Shown: positions 11,620 to 24,569 of the stretch, one piece after another
Position numbering within the stretch: the first letter of the stretch is position 1
How the letters are laid out: each line of letters begins with the position of its first letter
Assembly: GCA_963514095.1 (NCBI GenBank)
Contig: OY741270.1
Location: forward strand, 21,482,656 to 21,546,655
DNA: 64,000 nucleotides
From: Eutrigla gurnardus
Lineage: Eukaryota; Chordata; Actinopteri; Perciformes; Triglidae
Reading direction: 5' to 3'
The notes under the pieces: generated by a model
The model's database searches: none
Told to the model about the DNA's origin: nothing
The model's input: only the letters and a program-made list of their open reading frames with translations
Translations under genes and position numbers: made by a program

Positions 11620-12540
11620 CACAAAGGGAGAGTAATTGGAAATGTGGATAGATGGAAGACTGGCAGTGTAGAGATAAGGGATCCATGCAATACAAATATA
11701 GCCTGCATCCATTGGCTGCACAGCCTCTAAATGGCCCATTGTTTTCTTGCTCTGCAATTAGATCTAGAGAGGGAATTTCTGTGCATTATTGCTATGTTTG
11801 GTGTTTCACAAAATCACCCATACGGTACTGGCACACAGAAACGCCTACCTGGACCTTTTGTTGGAGGAGTTTGAGTTGAACAGGTGGGCTCTGGGATTAT
11901 TCAAACCAGCTTTTGACTAAGAAAGGAAAACAATACTTCCAAATGGAAAAAAAGACATTTATACAGTGACATCCAGACACTTGCAAACCAAAAAAAGAAA
12001 GGATGCACAGTTTAAATAAACAGCATTTGGCGCATGAGGAAAAAGGACAATGAAACTCTGGTTCTGAGCTGCAGTCGTTTTATCACCCGACACGCTGCGT
12101 GTGTTTGAAGTGGAAAATCGCAGTTTCTTTAATCCATGGAGCATTCAAATACGTTTATTTCCTCAGGATTAAAAACAGTAACAATAGCAGGCAGTTAAAA
12201 ACAAACAGCTCCAAACAAATGGCAACGAGGCTGAGGCGCTCTGCGCAGGTAAGCTCTCCATCCATCGTGGTCTGTTTCATTAGCCGAAATGTATTATTAT
12301 TGTTTATCTATCGAGCTTCCTGATAGAAAAGGAAAAAAAAGAGAGCTATGCTTCCCTTTTTGGATTACAGAGTTAGAAAGGTTCAGGGGTGGCTTGCCGG
12401 TGTAATCCACAGAATTCTTTTCCAACAACAACAACCTCCGGAAGATGGGAGAAAAAAGGAGTTTTCAACACCTGAACACCGTGGTGCATTTGATTAAAGG
12501 AGGGCTAATTTCGGAATATCATCAAAGGGGAAAGGAGCTT
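11620..12540. other. Unique DNA, no gene seen
   Basis: The sequence is mixed to AT-rich with short frames only. No splice-bounded open frame and no repeat family was recognised. Confidence 0.5.
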
Positions 12541-12673
<133 letters not shown>

Positions 12674-12679
12674 TATGAA

Positions 12680-14460
12680 GTTCTGCCAGCTGTTAATAGA
12701 AATACAGGAATAGTCTCATGCAACCTTTGAATTTTGGAAGTAAAAAGACACATCTTTATTGATTTTGTCATACATCATGTGGCCTTATCCCATAATGTCA
12801 TTTGTGTTGACTGTCCATTTGTCTTGAACCAGCAGGAATTTGGGCTTTTTCATACAACTTGCCCAAAGTTTCCCCTCACTTACATTTTTCTGGATGTACT
12901 ATCTCTTGTTTTCCCTCATCTGTTCTGTTCTTGGCAATCTGAGATCAGCACAAACGTTTAATAATGTTGTCTTGACTGTCAGAGTTGCAATTCATCAGCG
13001 GTGGTGAATCTGAAATACACATACCGAAGACAGAAACTATCAGATGATAACCAGATGAGCCAGGGCTGGGTCAAAGCAGATCAGACGAGCCTCACATTCC
13101 ACTGGGGGCGATGGAGGGACAAGGAGGGCCGCGATGATTTTAGCAGAGTGAATATTCTGCGATATAAATGAGACAGTTGGCTTGTTTCATAATGAAATAT
13201 CAAAAATTCACCTGGAATTGTCGCGTTGGGTCCTTTTTAGGTGGCCGACTATGAAAGCTATTGGTTACAATTCAGCAGTTATAAATGTATGATGAAGGCA
13301 GTGATTTTAAGAGGAGTCTAACTAAAAGCGTGCAGAATATTCCTTTGGGTTTTAGTCAGACTATAAGCTGTTATCAGACGGCAATGATTCACATTTACAC
13401 TTTGAGCCCACAATCATTCAAAACAGTCACCTTTGAGAAAGCCCCCTGCTGAACTGAAACGCCCCAAAAAAACACGAACATTTAAATAAAAATGATGGGA
13501 CCAGCCTCTCCCGACAGTCAATGTGATGACACGCTTTCAGATCCTAGTTGGAAGGGTTTGAATGTGCTGAAATGTAAATGACTGGACGCATGGAGGCCCA
13601 AATGGGAAGCTAGATTCTACATGGGTCAAAGACAGGAAGACTATAGAACTAAGATAAACGGAGGGAAGGCGGAGGGAGGGATTCTCATGTGAAGCGTTTA
13701 GCAGCGGACACACCGTGCCACTTGCATTATGGAAACTGTTGCATCAAGGGGCAACGCAAAGGGGCCCCTTTTTTTGCAATGCACCACAGGGTTTTTGGTC
13801 TTCTCTGAAAAAAGGAACCAGATTTAAAATTGAGCTGCTAACTCATGTTAGAAAATCAGACATCACATTTGCCAAGCAAAAACACCACCAGCTTAATTCT
13901 TATTATTTTAAGATGTTATAAAGAATATATTTTAGGGTTGCTCAAGAACCAATGTGAACATAGAAAAATGCAAAAATATACTTGTATATTAAGCATTAGT
14001 ATTAAAGTGTGGTGCAATACAAAGTATCTGATTAATGCCTGAAGCTGATGTTTATGTCATGCACCTCACCATTTTACTGCCTGTCAATGTCATTATATCG
14101 CCCCGCACAGTTCATTCATGGTATCTGACATGCCTTACAGTCTGCCTTCTATCAGTCTGGTGAAATACCCTCTCTTCCCTGGAAGCTCAAAGCAGCCTTT
14201 TAATAGCAACGATGCCTTCTTGTTAGCCAGGAGAAAAAAAAAGGTCATGCAATTGGATTTCCGAGTTCTGGAAATCCCTAGATATTTACCTCAAACATGG
14301 TGTGCGTCTTGCCCTCTCGGTTCACCTTTCATTTTCCTCGAACTGCTCTCATGCTGATTTGTCAACCAAAGATGGGATCAATTGATCTATTGAGTCTGAA
14401 CAGCATGGAAGATTTAAATTATCCATACACACACCCATGTGGCCAGCGAGCCCATTTTTT
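12680..14460. other. Unique DNA, no gene seen
   Basis: The sequence is mixed. A 14-bp perfect palindrome, AAAGGGGCCCCTTT, lies at 13758-13771. Patches at 12980-13200 and 13370-13560 are complex but carry no coding signal. Confidence 0.45.
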
Positions 14461-14700
14461 TCTATTTATAGTCCTTGTCAGTTAGTGCTGCGAGTGTTAT
14501 AGACAAAAGCCTGTCAATTAAAAATAAATCCCCCTGTTGTCTTTTTGGAGTCCGGGAGAAACGTGTATCATTTACCTTGAATCTCACAGCAGCTGCTTTG
14601 TACAAGGCAATGCAATTAATGCTTTTCTTCTTCCACAAAAACAGAGCTTTCATTCCTCCCATTTATTCCACATCAGTAATAAACAACATGTAAGTTGTGA
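14460..14700. promoter_or_regulatory. Candidate conserved non-coding element
   Basis: This is complex sequence with TCAATTAAAAAT and GCAATTAATGC homeodomain-type cores. Overlapping 60-70-codon frames exist on both strands, as expected for chance in open sequence. The call rests on texture only. Confidence 0.3.
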
Positions 14701-15050
14701 CTGCTTTGAATATCCAGGTCTTAGACAGTAAGACGATGTTGTTTCTTTCAATCTGGCAAGAGCGGAATAAAGATGAAAAGGAAATTGGTGATTCTCGACT
14801 CGTTCCTTTCTTCCCCTAAGAAACAGGCAGGTACTGCAGCGAGGGATTCATGTCGAAGTTTCCCCCTGCAGCCAGTAAGTGCCAAGCGGTGTCAAAAATG
14901 ACATGCATCTCCTGTTTCCATGTCATGCCATGCATGTGATGTGATGGGCAAATGAAGGCAGTTCCTGCATAGAATAGTAGGGGTCATTATTAAGCCTCTT
15001 AAATTAGCCACTCCTCCCACACAGCCCTCGCAATTTGCCAAGACCCACAA

Positions 15051-15051
<1 letters not shown>

Positions 15052-15126
<75 letters not shown>
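15052..15126 (+). repeat. (AC)n microsatellite, 75 bp
   Basis: A perfect alternating AC array of about 37 units. Confidence 0.98.
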
Positions 15127-15128
<2 letters not shown>

Positions 15129-15129
15129 A

Positions 15130-16070
15130 ACCCAACACATTGACTTGACAAAGAAAATCGGTGCCAAAGTTTACTTGCAGCAAACTAATTTCATATGTGA
15201 TTGAATTGTACCTGTATGGTATGACCCATTTAAACTCAAAGTCACACATGGACGCTTCGAGAAGCTATTTGAGCAGGACCATGCTGTTAGTTAGCTATAG
15301 ACTGCCAATTGCACGTCCTGTGCAATGCAATTTACATGTCTCTCCATCACACTCACTTATATGGTTCAACTCACAAGAGCTACCATTTAGATCGCTTGTA
15401 TGGGGGAGGGGGAGAGGGAGCCAGCTACATGAACAGCTCTGGTATAATAGCATATGTATGTACTGCTGTGGTATTGAGTGGGTGGCAACAGCAGCAGAAA
15501 GCTTAACCCCTGTTGCCCCTGAACTCCAGCCTCAGTGAAACACAAATGACACCATGACAGACCCGGCTCGTGCCCCAGCCGTGGAAATGGACTGCTTCTG
15601 ATGCTTCTCCTCCCATTTCTGAGAGGCAGGTCCCACCACTCCAGCATCTGCCTGGCCCATCTAAAGGCTCTTAATATCCTCAGATTAAAGACACCCCAGC
15701 CCCAAGGTCAGCCTCTGAGAAAATGACTGCCTCGTCTTGAGAGCGAAGACCATTTCCTTTTCTTTTTTTTCTTTTTTTTTTACTGCACCCTTTTGTTTCA
15801 CTTTTATTCCACTCCCTTTCACTCGTTCTCTCTTTCCTCTGTCTTTCGATCGGCGCATCGCAGCCTTTTCCCTCTTGGTCTCCCGCTATTGTGTATGTAT
15901 ATTTACAAGAGTGCACATAACTGGTGTCTGGGGAAGGGTAAGGAGCAGTGGGGAAGGGAAGCCATTAGGGGAATAAAGAGAGGTGCTGCCTCACAGCCGA
16001 GCTTCACAGGCCAGTGGAGCAAATCAAATTGGGTCTTGTTCTGCGGCAGGACACACATGCACACACGCAT
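15130..16070. other. Unique and pyrimidine-rich DNA, no gene seen
   Basis: A long pyrimidine-rich stretch at 15750-15880 creates apparent frames of up to 141 codons nearby. The 125-codon frame at 15161-15538 has no domain or splice borders. Confidence 0.5.
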
Positions 16071-16071
16071 A

Positions 16072-16074
<3 letters not shown>

Positions 16075-16123
<49 letters not shown>

Positions 16124-16140
16124 TATACATACATACATAC
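16075..16140 (+). repeat. Compound (TC)n(AC)n(ATAC)n microsatellite
   Basis: TC units at 16075-16106 pass directly into AC units to about 16122 and then ATAC units to 16140. Confidence 0.95.
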
Positions 16141-16149
16141 AGTACAGTC

Positions 16150-17920
16150 AGTGATCATGGTGGAGGCACACAGCTGACAGGAGGGCCTTTGGGACCTAGC
16201 AGGGCTGGGCATGTCTAGGGCTGGCCCACTAAGGGATGCATTCATGACCTCCTACTCTCCTGAGCAAAAACATTTTAAGATGAGTCTATGATTAGTTAAT
16301 ATTGCTATTATATACAATTAGAACAGTGTTTTTCATATAATTCGACAGCCGCAGTCAATTTCAAATGTATGTGATTGTAAATAGTAAAAAAAAAAAAATT
16401 AGTATTAAAATATTAAAACCGCATTAGTGAGCCACACTGTTGCACTGGGTAACATTCTTTTGTTATGATGAACAAGTGCAATGTAGTTTATTTTTAGTCA
16501 GTATACTGGTGCTACTATTCCTGTGCTGAAAACTCCAATGAACAGCTGTTTTAGGAAATTATTAAACCTTTTTAAAAATCGCACAAAAAAATGTATGACC
16601 TGTTAAAGATGTGCATGTTCAATAGGAATAAATGGGTTCGGAAGTCAGGTAGAATTGAGAGACAAACAAGCGTGTTGTTGTCTTTTTCATGGGATGTTTT
16701 AGCAATAACAAAAATACAGAATATCTTCTGCTTCATTCGCTAAGTGTTACAGCTGGAAATTTGAAAAGAAAGGTAAACAAATAGATTCCAATATCGTAAA
16801 AATACTGTCATATATGGTTAATGACACCCTCCATGTCAGTTTTTATGGCGAGTAGCAATATCCATCCACCCTCTCTGCACTAATACCTCATTTATAACCG
16901 CTCAAATCCTCTGTTCCCATAATGTTCTGAATGAGATTTAAGTTATTAGCAGGCTCATAGCAAGGCTGAATAATTGGCAGAGGACTCCAGGTAAAGGGCA
17001 CTAAAGCTAATGAAAAATGAGATGGAGAGTCATTCTTAAGGCTTAAGTTTTATTAGAAATACATGGTAATAGCCACCAAAACCTTAGTCAACATAATGTT
17101 CGCTGCCATCTATACGATACCAATGCCTATAGGGCACGATTCATCCACGGAGAGATAAAGGGAGATGAGTAAAAAATACATGCAATGCTTACACTTCATT
17201 CAGTTTCTCGAAAGGATTACCGCCACAAATCACTTTTGCTCAATTCATTACATGCCTGCAGAGAGGGGGCAGATGTGTGATGGATGATTGTCTGCAAATG
17301 GACTTGTCGGTAACAGAAAAATGCACAGGCTTTAATTAAAGAGGGCTGGACAAGTGTTTCCAGAGTGGTTTCGGATGTCTCCACATCTGTATGGGCGGGG
17401 TCATATATCAGAGGGTTCTTGAGAGGCTTGTAGGTAAAGAAAATATTCATACTATAATTCAGTAATCACTAAGAGTAGAATGTGAACCAGATTGATGCAC
17501 TCCCTAGTCGGGGCAGTGAAGAGTGCAGAGAACAGTGATTTTTTTTCTAACGATTTGCTATTTTTGCTTAATTGTTCGGACCACGGTCTGTTTTTCGCAC
17601 CTTGAACAAAAGCATCATCCAATCGCATTGTGTGGAATGGAAATATTCAACATACACACTGTAGTTTATAACACGGAGGCTCTGTAGTTTGAAAGAAGAC
17701 ATGCAAGTTGTTTTACTCCTTTCAACTTTGAGGCAGCAAATAGCAAATAACTCCTTCTGTTCTTACTTTTTCACAATAAAAGCGCTCGATATATATTCAT
17801 CGTGACCAGGGTGTACTCAAGTTCACTTGGGTCATTCGACTTAAAGGAAATCCAAGCAACTTTACATCACTGCAGGGAAGAATAGTTTTGATGCAAAATT
17901 ATTTTGCAATTTCATGTTCA
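16150..17920. other. Unique DNA; 16880-17460 looks conserved
   Basis: The first half is AT-rich. The patch 16880-17460 is more complex and has scattered ATTA cores and no simple repeats, so it may contain conserved non-coding DNA. No gene signal was found. Confidence 0.35.
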
Positions 17921-17929
17921 AGCCACTGG

Positions 17930-18185
17930 CTTTTTGAGGCTGATATTGATATGTAGGAGTTCTGATATTATAGCCAATTGTCATAAAATAAACAAACAAT
18001 CTTGATGTGGCTCACTTAAATTTGATTATTAATAATTGTGAGAATAAATACACTGAATGTTTTACAGTTAATTATTTAGTTGTCACAGCATTGTTGTTGC
18101 TTAGTAACCAACGCACACCGATAGCGGTATATCTGCAGTAAGTTATTTTATATTACACCGATATACTGATATAGCTCTGGTTTAA
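17930..18185 (-). mobile_element. Possible third, diverged family B copy (antisense)
   Basis: Read on the minus strand, the motif order ATATCGGTGTAAT, GCAGATATACCGCTATCGG and, at the far end, ATCAATATCAGCCTCAAAAA resembles the ends of the family B element at 38114-38408. The middle is too diverged to align by eye, and the CCAGCAGAG motif of the other copies is not visible. The call is uncertain. Confidence 0.4.
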
Positions 18186-18199
18186 TGGTTTTCCAATGA

Positions 18200-19690
18200 T
18201 ACAAGGTCATTGTAATGTAAAAAAAAGGCAGAGAAGGTTCAAAATATATATAAAAAAAAAATCAGCAACAAAGTGTTTGAACACTTGGAATAATTGTAAA
18301 TATGGCAGCGAAAATGGCGTAGAGGTAAAAGTAGAATTCCATTCCATCCATGCCTGTTGTCTTCCATCATTCACTGTAGCCCTTTGCATTTCACTCCAAT
18401 GACACAAATCCTTAGCAGCTACTTTTGTTTAAAGCAGGCCATTAATGAAGAGCTCTTCAGCTAAATACATCTTTATTCTGCGATTAACGATGGTGCTTGA
18501 AGTAAGCACTGGTGTGAAAGGAGGCTGAGGCCCTTCAGCGTCCAAGCCTTTAGAGCCACTCTGCCATCAATCAGGCCTTGTGTCCAGTAAGTGCTGCTAA
18601 CATTTATGAAATATTCATCAGCCTTTCACTTTTGCTTTCCACTCACCCTAATCATTGCGTTTAGGCAGCATTGTGTCACCTCTCCTCTTAAAAAAGAGAG
18701 AACGGGGGGGAAAAAAGAAGGCTACAATCATCTTGCTGAGAGGAGGTGAAATAGGGAATGCGTTCTTGCTTTTATTTTCTTCCATGAGTGGACATTTATG
18801 TTCTGGAATAAAACTGTCAGTCAACGGTTTTCCCGTCCCTCCCACGAAGTTGCCTCATGTTTTCAGGGATAGTTTGCAATCAGTGCTTCGTCAACCAGCC
18901 GCCTTGACACATGCATGCGTTTGAATGACTTCAAATACACTGCTTTTGTGAAAATACATCTCGAGTCTGAATACAAATTGATAAATTAGAATGAATGCTG
19001 CCATTCACACAATATCCCAGTGTGGTTGAAATGCAGTGTGAGCATACAACTTCCTGCTCCCAACACTTGAGGGAAACGCACACTACAAGAATTGCATGAA
19101 AAGCAGCACTCGAAGGGAAACTGAAATATCTACTTTGACTCTTTTATCTTTAATCAGTTTCTAATATGACCCACGAGCACAAACCAATTTCAGATTTCGC
19201 TGTTAACCTCTGTCTCTTTCCCTCTCTCTCTCTCCGTCTCACTTACCTATGACTTTGATTAATGTCATTATAGCACAATGAGTACGATGTTCCCCATCAC
19301 TCATGTTCAACCAATCCAAGACCCAGCCAATGAAAGGTTGTGATATTCATCACCATCCGCCGGCTGCAGTCAAACACACGTCTCGCTTCACAAAAGCAAA
19401 AGGGAAATTCCACCTTATTCTTTACCCATTTGCAATTCTTATTGCAGTGAGAAAGTTAATCTATCCCCAGCAATAACTCATTGGATGTTACAGCTTAAGC
19501 GGTGATGTCCTCACTTGCCCATCTTGCATTTTAAACAGGGGGCAAAGAGCCTTGGTACAATTTTCCAAACACAACTGAGCTAACACTGATTTATTGCTCC
19601 AGTTTATATAACTCATATTAGGAATTCATGGACCTGGCAAAAGGGATTAGAGCGTTTATTTCAGGCAGGGAGATGATCCTGTCATTAATG
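18200..19690. other. Unique DNA with conserved-looking patches
   Basis: Patches at 18420-18640 and 19240-19560 are complex and repeat-free. A strong minus-strand donor (GTAAGTGAG, near 19245) has no open frame upstream of it. No gene is called. Confidence 0.4.
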
Positions 19691-20480
19691 GTCGATACTT
19701 TCATCATCGTTTAAAACCAGAGGAATTTGCCCGGTGACGAATCGTGGCGGACATAGCTATCAGAGTTGTGCAGCTGTACTCGTTATCTGCCGACGACCCG
19801 CTCTGCTCAGTGAACGTGGACCCGCGCCCATCAAACTTGGATTAGGCTGTCAATCAAGCGTCGGCCTCGTATATTGTGTTACAATTTCTCCCAAATGTCA
19901 CCAAGATCAGAGTAATTTCTTGGCTAATTGCATTTCGTCTCCCTTTAATGCTGCACGTTTAATGGTTTTGTTACATTGCGTGACAAGATGGTGTTTCTCT
20001 CATATTGGCACGGTGATGAGCATAAAGAGGGCTACGCTTTTGTTTAGAGAGGGAAATGAAAGAATAAATGACTGTTAAAGTTCAGAGGGCGTATTTCTGA
20101 AATGGCAGCAAACAAAGAGAAGAAACGGAGAAATGATCCCAATCTTGCCATAGCGTGACATCAATTACACAAAAATTCTCATTAGAAAGGCTTGCTCCGT
20201 AAGTCTGCTTTGCTTTGCCTGGGTTGTTTTATTCTGGAAGTGGCAGCATGTTATGTTGAAGATCTGTGTCAAAGCCGGCTCGGAGCAATGCTGAGGATTT
20301 TCTCTCCTCTGGCACCTACTTTTTTTTTCTTTTTTTTTTTCACGTGCCGCCGACTTGGTTTAAACATGACAAATACAATTTCAAGCATTTTACGGTGTCC
20401 GCGTGCTTCGCCACAGCTAACAATAGTAGCCACAATACGGCCATTAATTTCCTCCTCTCAGAAATCTCTGCAAAGGGAAA
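19690..20480. promoter_or_regulatory. Candidate conserved non-coding block
   Basis: About 0.8 kb of complex sequence with unusually many CpG dinucleotides for this region in its first third, then ATTGCATTTCGTCTCC and CCCTTTAATGC-type AT cores. A T-rich run interrupts it at 20320-20340. The 114-codon frame at 19734-20078 is open without splice borders or a domain. Confidence 0.4.
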
Positions 20481-22560
20481 CATGATTAGCCGTGTTTAAA
20501 TAAAATACCGACACACTAATTCCACTGCACATCATGGGGAGGATTACATTTACAATACGTGTCGGGGTTCTACTGGAGGGAGCCGCGCAAATCATTGGAA
20601 AAAAAAAACTGTTTCCCAAATTCCTCAAAGGCCAAACATGCACAGGGGGGTTGAGTCATTACTATACTGTTATGATGGTATTGCGACGTATGCAATATGA
20701 AAGTGCCATGTTCAAAATTAAGCCTTTTAGAAAGCCTGTACTGCTTCTTGCATGTCTGCTACATGATGGTTTACACAGGAAGCGTATTAGTTATCATTTC
20801 AGATATTTATCTCCCATCGAGGCTTTACTATGATATTGTGTGTGACTGTATGTATATTTAAATAGCACAGCTTTCAGATGCCATGTTGGACGCGGTGTAG
20901 TGTGATTCTGTCGAAGCACGGCAAGGACAACGTGGCTGACGAGACAATGACGAGCACTTAACACTTCGCTCCGGCAGCAACCGTTTGTCATCGGATGGAT
21001 GAATTACAGAACTGCCATTAAAACATTCCAAAAAAAAAAAATGTACATCTTCAAACACACACCGTAAATATACAGAAGAGAGAAGAAATAACGGAGCAAC
21101 AATAACAAACACTTAACTGCTTTCCATTAGTGCACTTAACCTCCTCTTCATGGTGAGCAATCCCACTTTACATTTCCTGTGGCTAAATGCGTGTTTCTAA
21201 TTCACAAATGAGGGGACGTTTTGAGTGGCCCTCCGTCTCCCCAATGAGCAAATGCTGCAATTAACTTTTCTCCCCATTTCCAGGGCGATCAGGTGTTTTT
21301 TTTTAAAGACATTAGCCGGTCAACAGCATCTTCTGGTTTCTTCTAAATGTATGTTTCCCCTGTGTTACTTAATTTAACAGTTGAAGATAAAAGCCTGTTC
21401 ATGCTGCGTTATTTGAGCGTGATTTATTAAAAAAATCAAAAGGTATCTAATTATTACTGTCATCAAATGAAATGCCTATGCAACTTTCCACACGTTTATT
21501 TCCAAAACACTGTTATGCTTTGACAGCTATAATACAAGTTAATAAAAGTAGAATAAACTAAGGGAATGGTGAAGTGAATCTCACACAAGGTGTATAGGGG
21601 AGGACCTTGATGGGGATTAGTGGTCAAAATAGCAGTAATAAGCAACATCATGTCTCCCTGGTGTTACAGCTGACACAACACTGGTAAATAATAAGCATAT
21701 GTCAGGATTAAACCTGATTTAGTCTCGTAATGATCTCATTGCATCCACATGTGAATCATGTGTATGTGGGTGTGTGTGTGTGCGTGTGCCCATGGATGTG
21801 TACGTGTGTGTCATTACAACAAGAACTGGTTGCATCCATGAGCAAAATGGCTGCATAATTGGAGATGTCCATGACACTGTGCTCTCTGTAGGTGTTTTTT
21901 CTGCATGTTGCCCAGACTCTAATTACTGGGGTTTCAGCGGGGAGGTAAGGCAGGCGATGAGGAGGGAGACGCCTGTACCGCCTGATTCTGTCAACTGACG
22001 GGCTGTTCTGTCGGCGGCACAGCCAGGCAGCCCAGAATCCCTGGAGTGAGTTTGGGAGAGACCCAGGGACTGGTCATATCAACAAATCTTAATCAAAAGC
22101 CTGAAATTGTCAGCTGTCATACACTTTTTGTGATCTTTGATACCATGCCCCTCCTCTGACCCAGACCGCCAAATAATACCTGCCTACACACACACACAGA
22201 TACACACACACATGCACATAAAACCCACAGAAACTGAATAACACATATTCACAGATGGCTTACACGCACGCTTGCTTTCCCCCCTCTCTCTCTCCTTCAC
22301 ACTGAAGGCACTATGCTTGTGTATTCTGTATTTGAAAATGCAGACAGGCAATCTGGTTCAACATATTAATATATTATTTATAACACCGCTTATGGCTCAA
22401 CATATATTGTATGTTTAGGTGTAATCCTGTTAAAAATACAAAAATATTTTCTCTGTTTAAGGAAATAGAAATGAGCTTTTCTAATTGTACTAGTATCAAG
22501 GCGGCACAGTAACACTTGTGCACGGTTCGCTGCAGCGAGCTCTCTGAGTTTTCAATATAA
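20480..22560. other. Unique DNA, no gene seen
   Basis: The sequence is mixed, with imperfect GT-rich (21760-21812) and CA-rich (22185-22222) patches. Patch 20510-20640 is complex. A 29-nt interval at 21916-21944 lies between a good acceptor and a donor but is too short to judge. Confidence 0.45.
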
Positions 22561-22569
22561 CCCAATTAT

Positions 22570-22860
22570 GCTGCAGAATTTTGGACGAAATCCAACACTT
22601 TCAAAAGCAAACCTTTTACTATAATGAATGAAACCAGCGTTTTCGAAGTCCCGACGTGATGTGCTTCAGCTTAAGAACGGCACATTTTGGTTTACTGAGT
22701 CAGGTCAGTGGCAAACAATGCCATTTTATTTTAGCCCCCAAGTCTCCTTTCAGACAATCTTAAACTTGTGCTTCAGTTCAGGAGAGGATGGAAAGGCTGT
22801 GGTGGCTTTGATCGACCAACTGTTACTAAGAAGCTTTGAGGGGGTTTAAAGGACCTAAAA
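22570..22860. promoter_or_regulatory. Candidate conserved non-coding element
   Basis: The block is complex, balanced and repeat-free, with an open frame of 73 codons on the plus strand that shows no domain. AT-rich DNA without this texture follows. The call rests on texture only. Confidence 0.25.
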
Positions 22861-23870
22861 TGTATAAAATGGACGGATCAGGAACAAGCCGAAATTTGAC
22901 GGTTCAGAGGCAGGTTGAAAAAGTGGCAACATTCCCATACAATATATATCCAGTTAGTGCATATTAGAGGACGGCAGATGACAAAAGAGCTGATTGGGAC
23001 AATGGTTACACCTTCACATGAGCAGAGAGAAAATACAGCTCCATACTTTTTGTCTTTAAAGGGCAAGAATATATAAAAGTTGAGAAATAAAACTTTCTAG
23101 CCGATTGACACTTTTAATTCGGATTTGGGCACAATGTTTAACTGTGCCCTAAATCCATAACTAAACCACTGAAAAGTGTGCATGTGCTGGAAGTAGGGAG
23201 GTGTGACAATCCAGGCACAAAGGAAACGCAAACAAACAGTTTACAGCCTAATACTGTTCTGAGCCCTCTAAATCTGGACATGACTTTACTAAATATTGTA
23301 GAGCAAATTATTGCTTGTTAAAAATGTAAGTAAATGATAACATAGAAACTCTTTTTAATGGATCATTGGTTTGAATGCTAATAAATCGGAAGTAACAATT
23401 TCAGGTCAATACATTAGTTTTGTACTTAAAGTCTGCGGTAAAATTAACTTCTAGTCCAAATACTAAATTAAATTCCAATGACTAGGGAGTGTGGTCCAGC
23501 TTAAAACATTTATGTATTTAGGTCTAGTTAACTCAAGGATGCTAGTGAAAACAACGATAACTTAATAATAGTAAAATATGCTAAGATCTGCTAAGTAATG
23601 CAATCAAACTCTGTATATTTAAGTAATATATGCTTTAATTGTAGAAGAAACATTCAGCACTAATAAGTCCGACATTTAAATTACATTCTTTTTCATATTG
23701 CTTCAGATCAGTTGTTCTGCTATGATTGGATGATTTTTCTGTTTTTTATTAGAATGCATGCATGATTAAGTAATTCAATAAAATAAAAAATATGAAGGAC
23801 AGAATGTTATTAGTGTTGTCAAAAATACTATCGTCACTTTATTGACAATGCATTGATAAGGAATAACAGA
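22860..23870. other. AT-rich DNA, no gene seen
   Basis: This is the most AT-rich kilobase of the left half. Frequent stops exclude coding sequence. No repeat family is convincingly recognisable. Confidence 0.55.
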
Positions 23871-23879
23871 AAAACATTT

Positions 23880-24480
23880 CTCTTTTGTTAATAAGGACAC
23901 ATCAACAGAGGCCCTGCCCTCAGCAATGATACAGGCTTGGGCTGCTAATGATAACTGTTATTTATTCCACCGCTACCCAGGTTTATTTGGGCCAATGTGG
24001 CACCATGAACCTCTCTCACTTTGGTAATTAAGCGTGTTGATACTGCCGGATGCTTACCTGCAATTATGCCATTTTAATGAGCAGCAGCGGATGGAATAAG
24101 GGCAAGGCGAGGTCAACCAGAGGCAGCAAAGCATTGGTGTTTTAATAGATACTTAAATGCTGTTAATTTAGCTCCCGGTAATGGAGAGAAAGCTGCTTGT
24201 GGAAAATATCTACAGTTCCAGGCGTGGCAAGTCACAGGCGAGAGGCTGAGGGGCTTTCGAGGGAAAGATTCTTAAACTATTCAGAGACTTCTGCCCACAG
24301 GAGGATCTCCACATCTTCCACTTGTTATCGTGGGCAGCCGTGGCATGTTTTCAGCTCTCGAGACCGCTGATGGGTTTAGGCAAAGGTTTGGCAGGCCCTC
24401 ACCTGTTCTTGCCCGCAAAATGTGTCAGTGTCTGGATTTTTAAAGAGCAGATCCAAAGTCTCAGGAAAGAAGAGGAAAAA
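23880..24480. promoter_or_regulatory. Candidate conserved non-coding block with DR5-like site
   Basis: The sequence is complex and repeat-free with ATTA cores (GCAATTATGCC, GTTAATTTAGC). At 24099-24115, AGGGCA and AGGTCA stand as direct repeats separated by five bases. This resembles a retinoic-acid-receptor DR5 site, although the first half deviates from the consensus at one position. Confidence 0.4.
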
Positions 24481-24501
24481 TGTAGTTAAGAATAGATGAT
24501 A

Positions 24502-24503
<2 letters not shown>

Positions 24504-24561
<58 letters not shown>
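24504..24561 (+). repeat. (GT)29 microsatellite
   Basis: A perfect alternating GT array of 58 bp. Confidence 0.98.
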
Positions 24562-24564
<3 letters not shown>

Positions 24565-24569
24565 TAAGA

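Noticed and set aside
13758..13771. 14-bp palindrome AAAGGGGCCCCTTT
   Set aside because: It is made of short homopolymer runs, needs no special explanation and has no context.
21916..21944. 29-nt interval between a strong acceptor and a donor, microexon-like
   Set aside because: Too short to test by frame or composition, with no neighbouring exons found.
23815..23875. Possible end of a GTTGTCAAAAATAC-type teleost element
   Set aside because: Only the first dozen bases fit; the rest could not be aligned to any remembered family.
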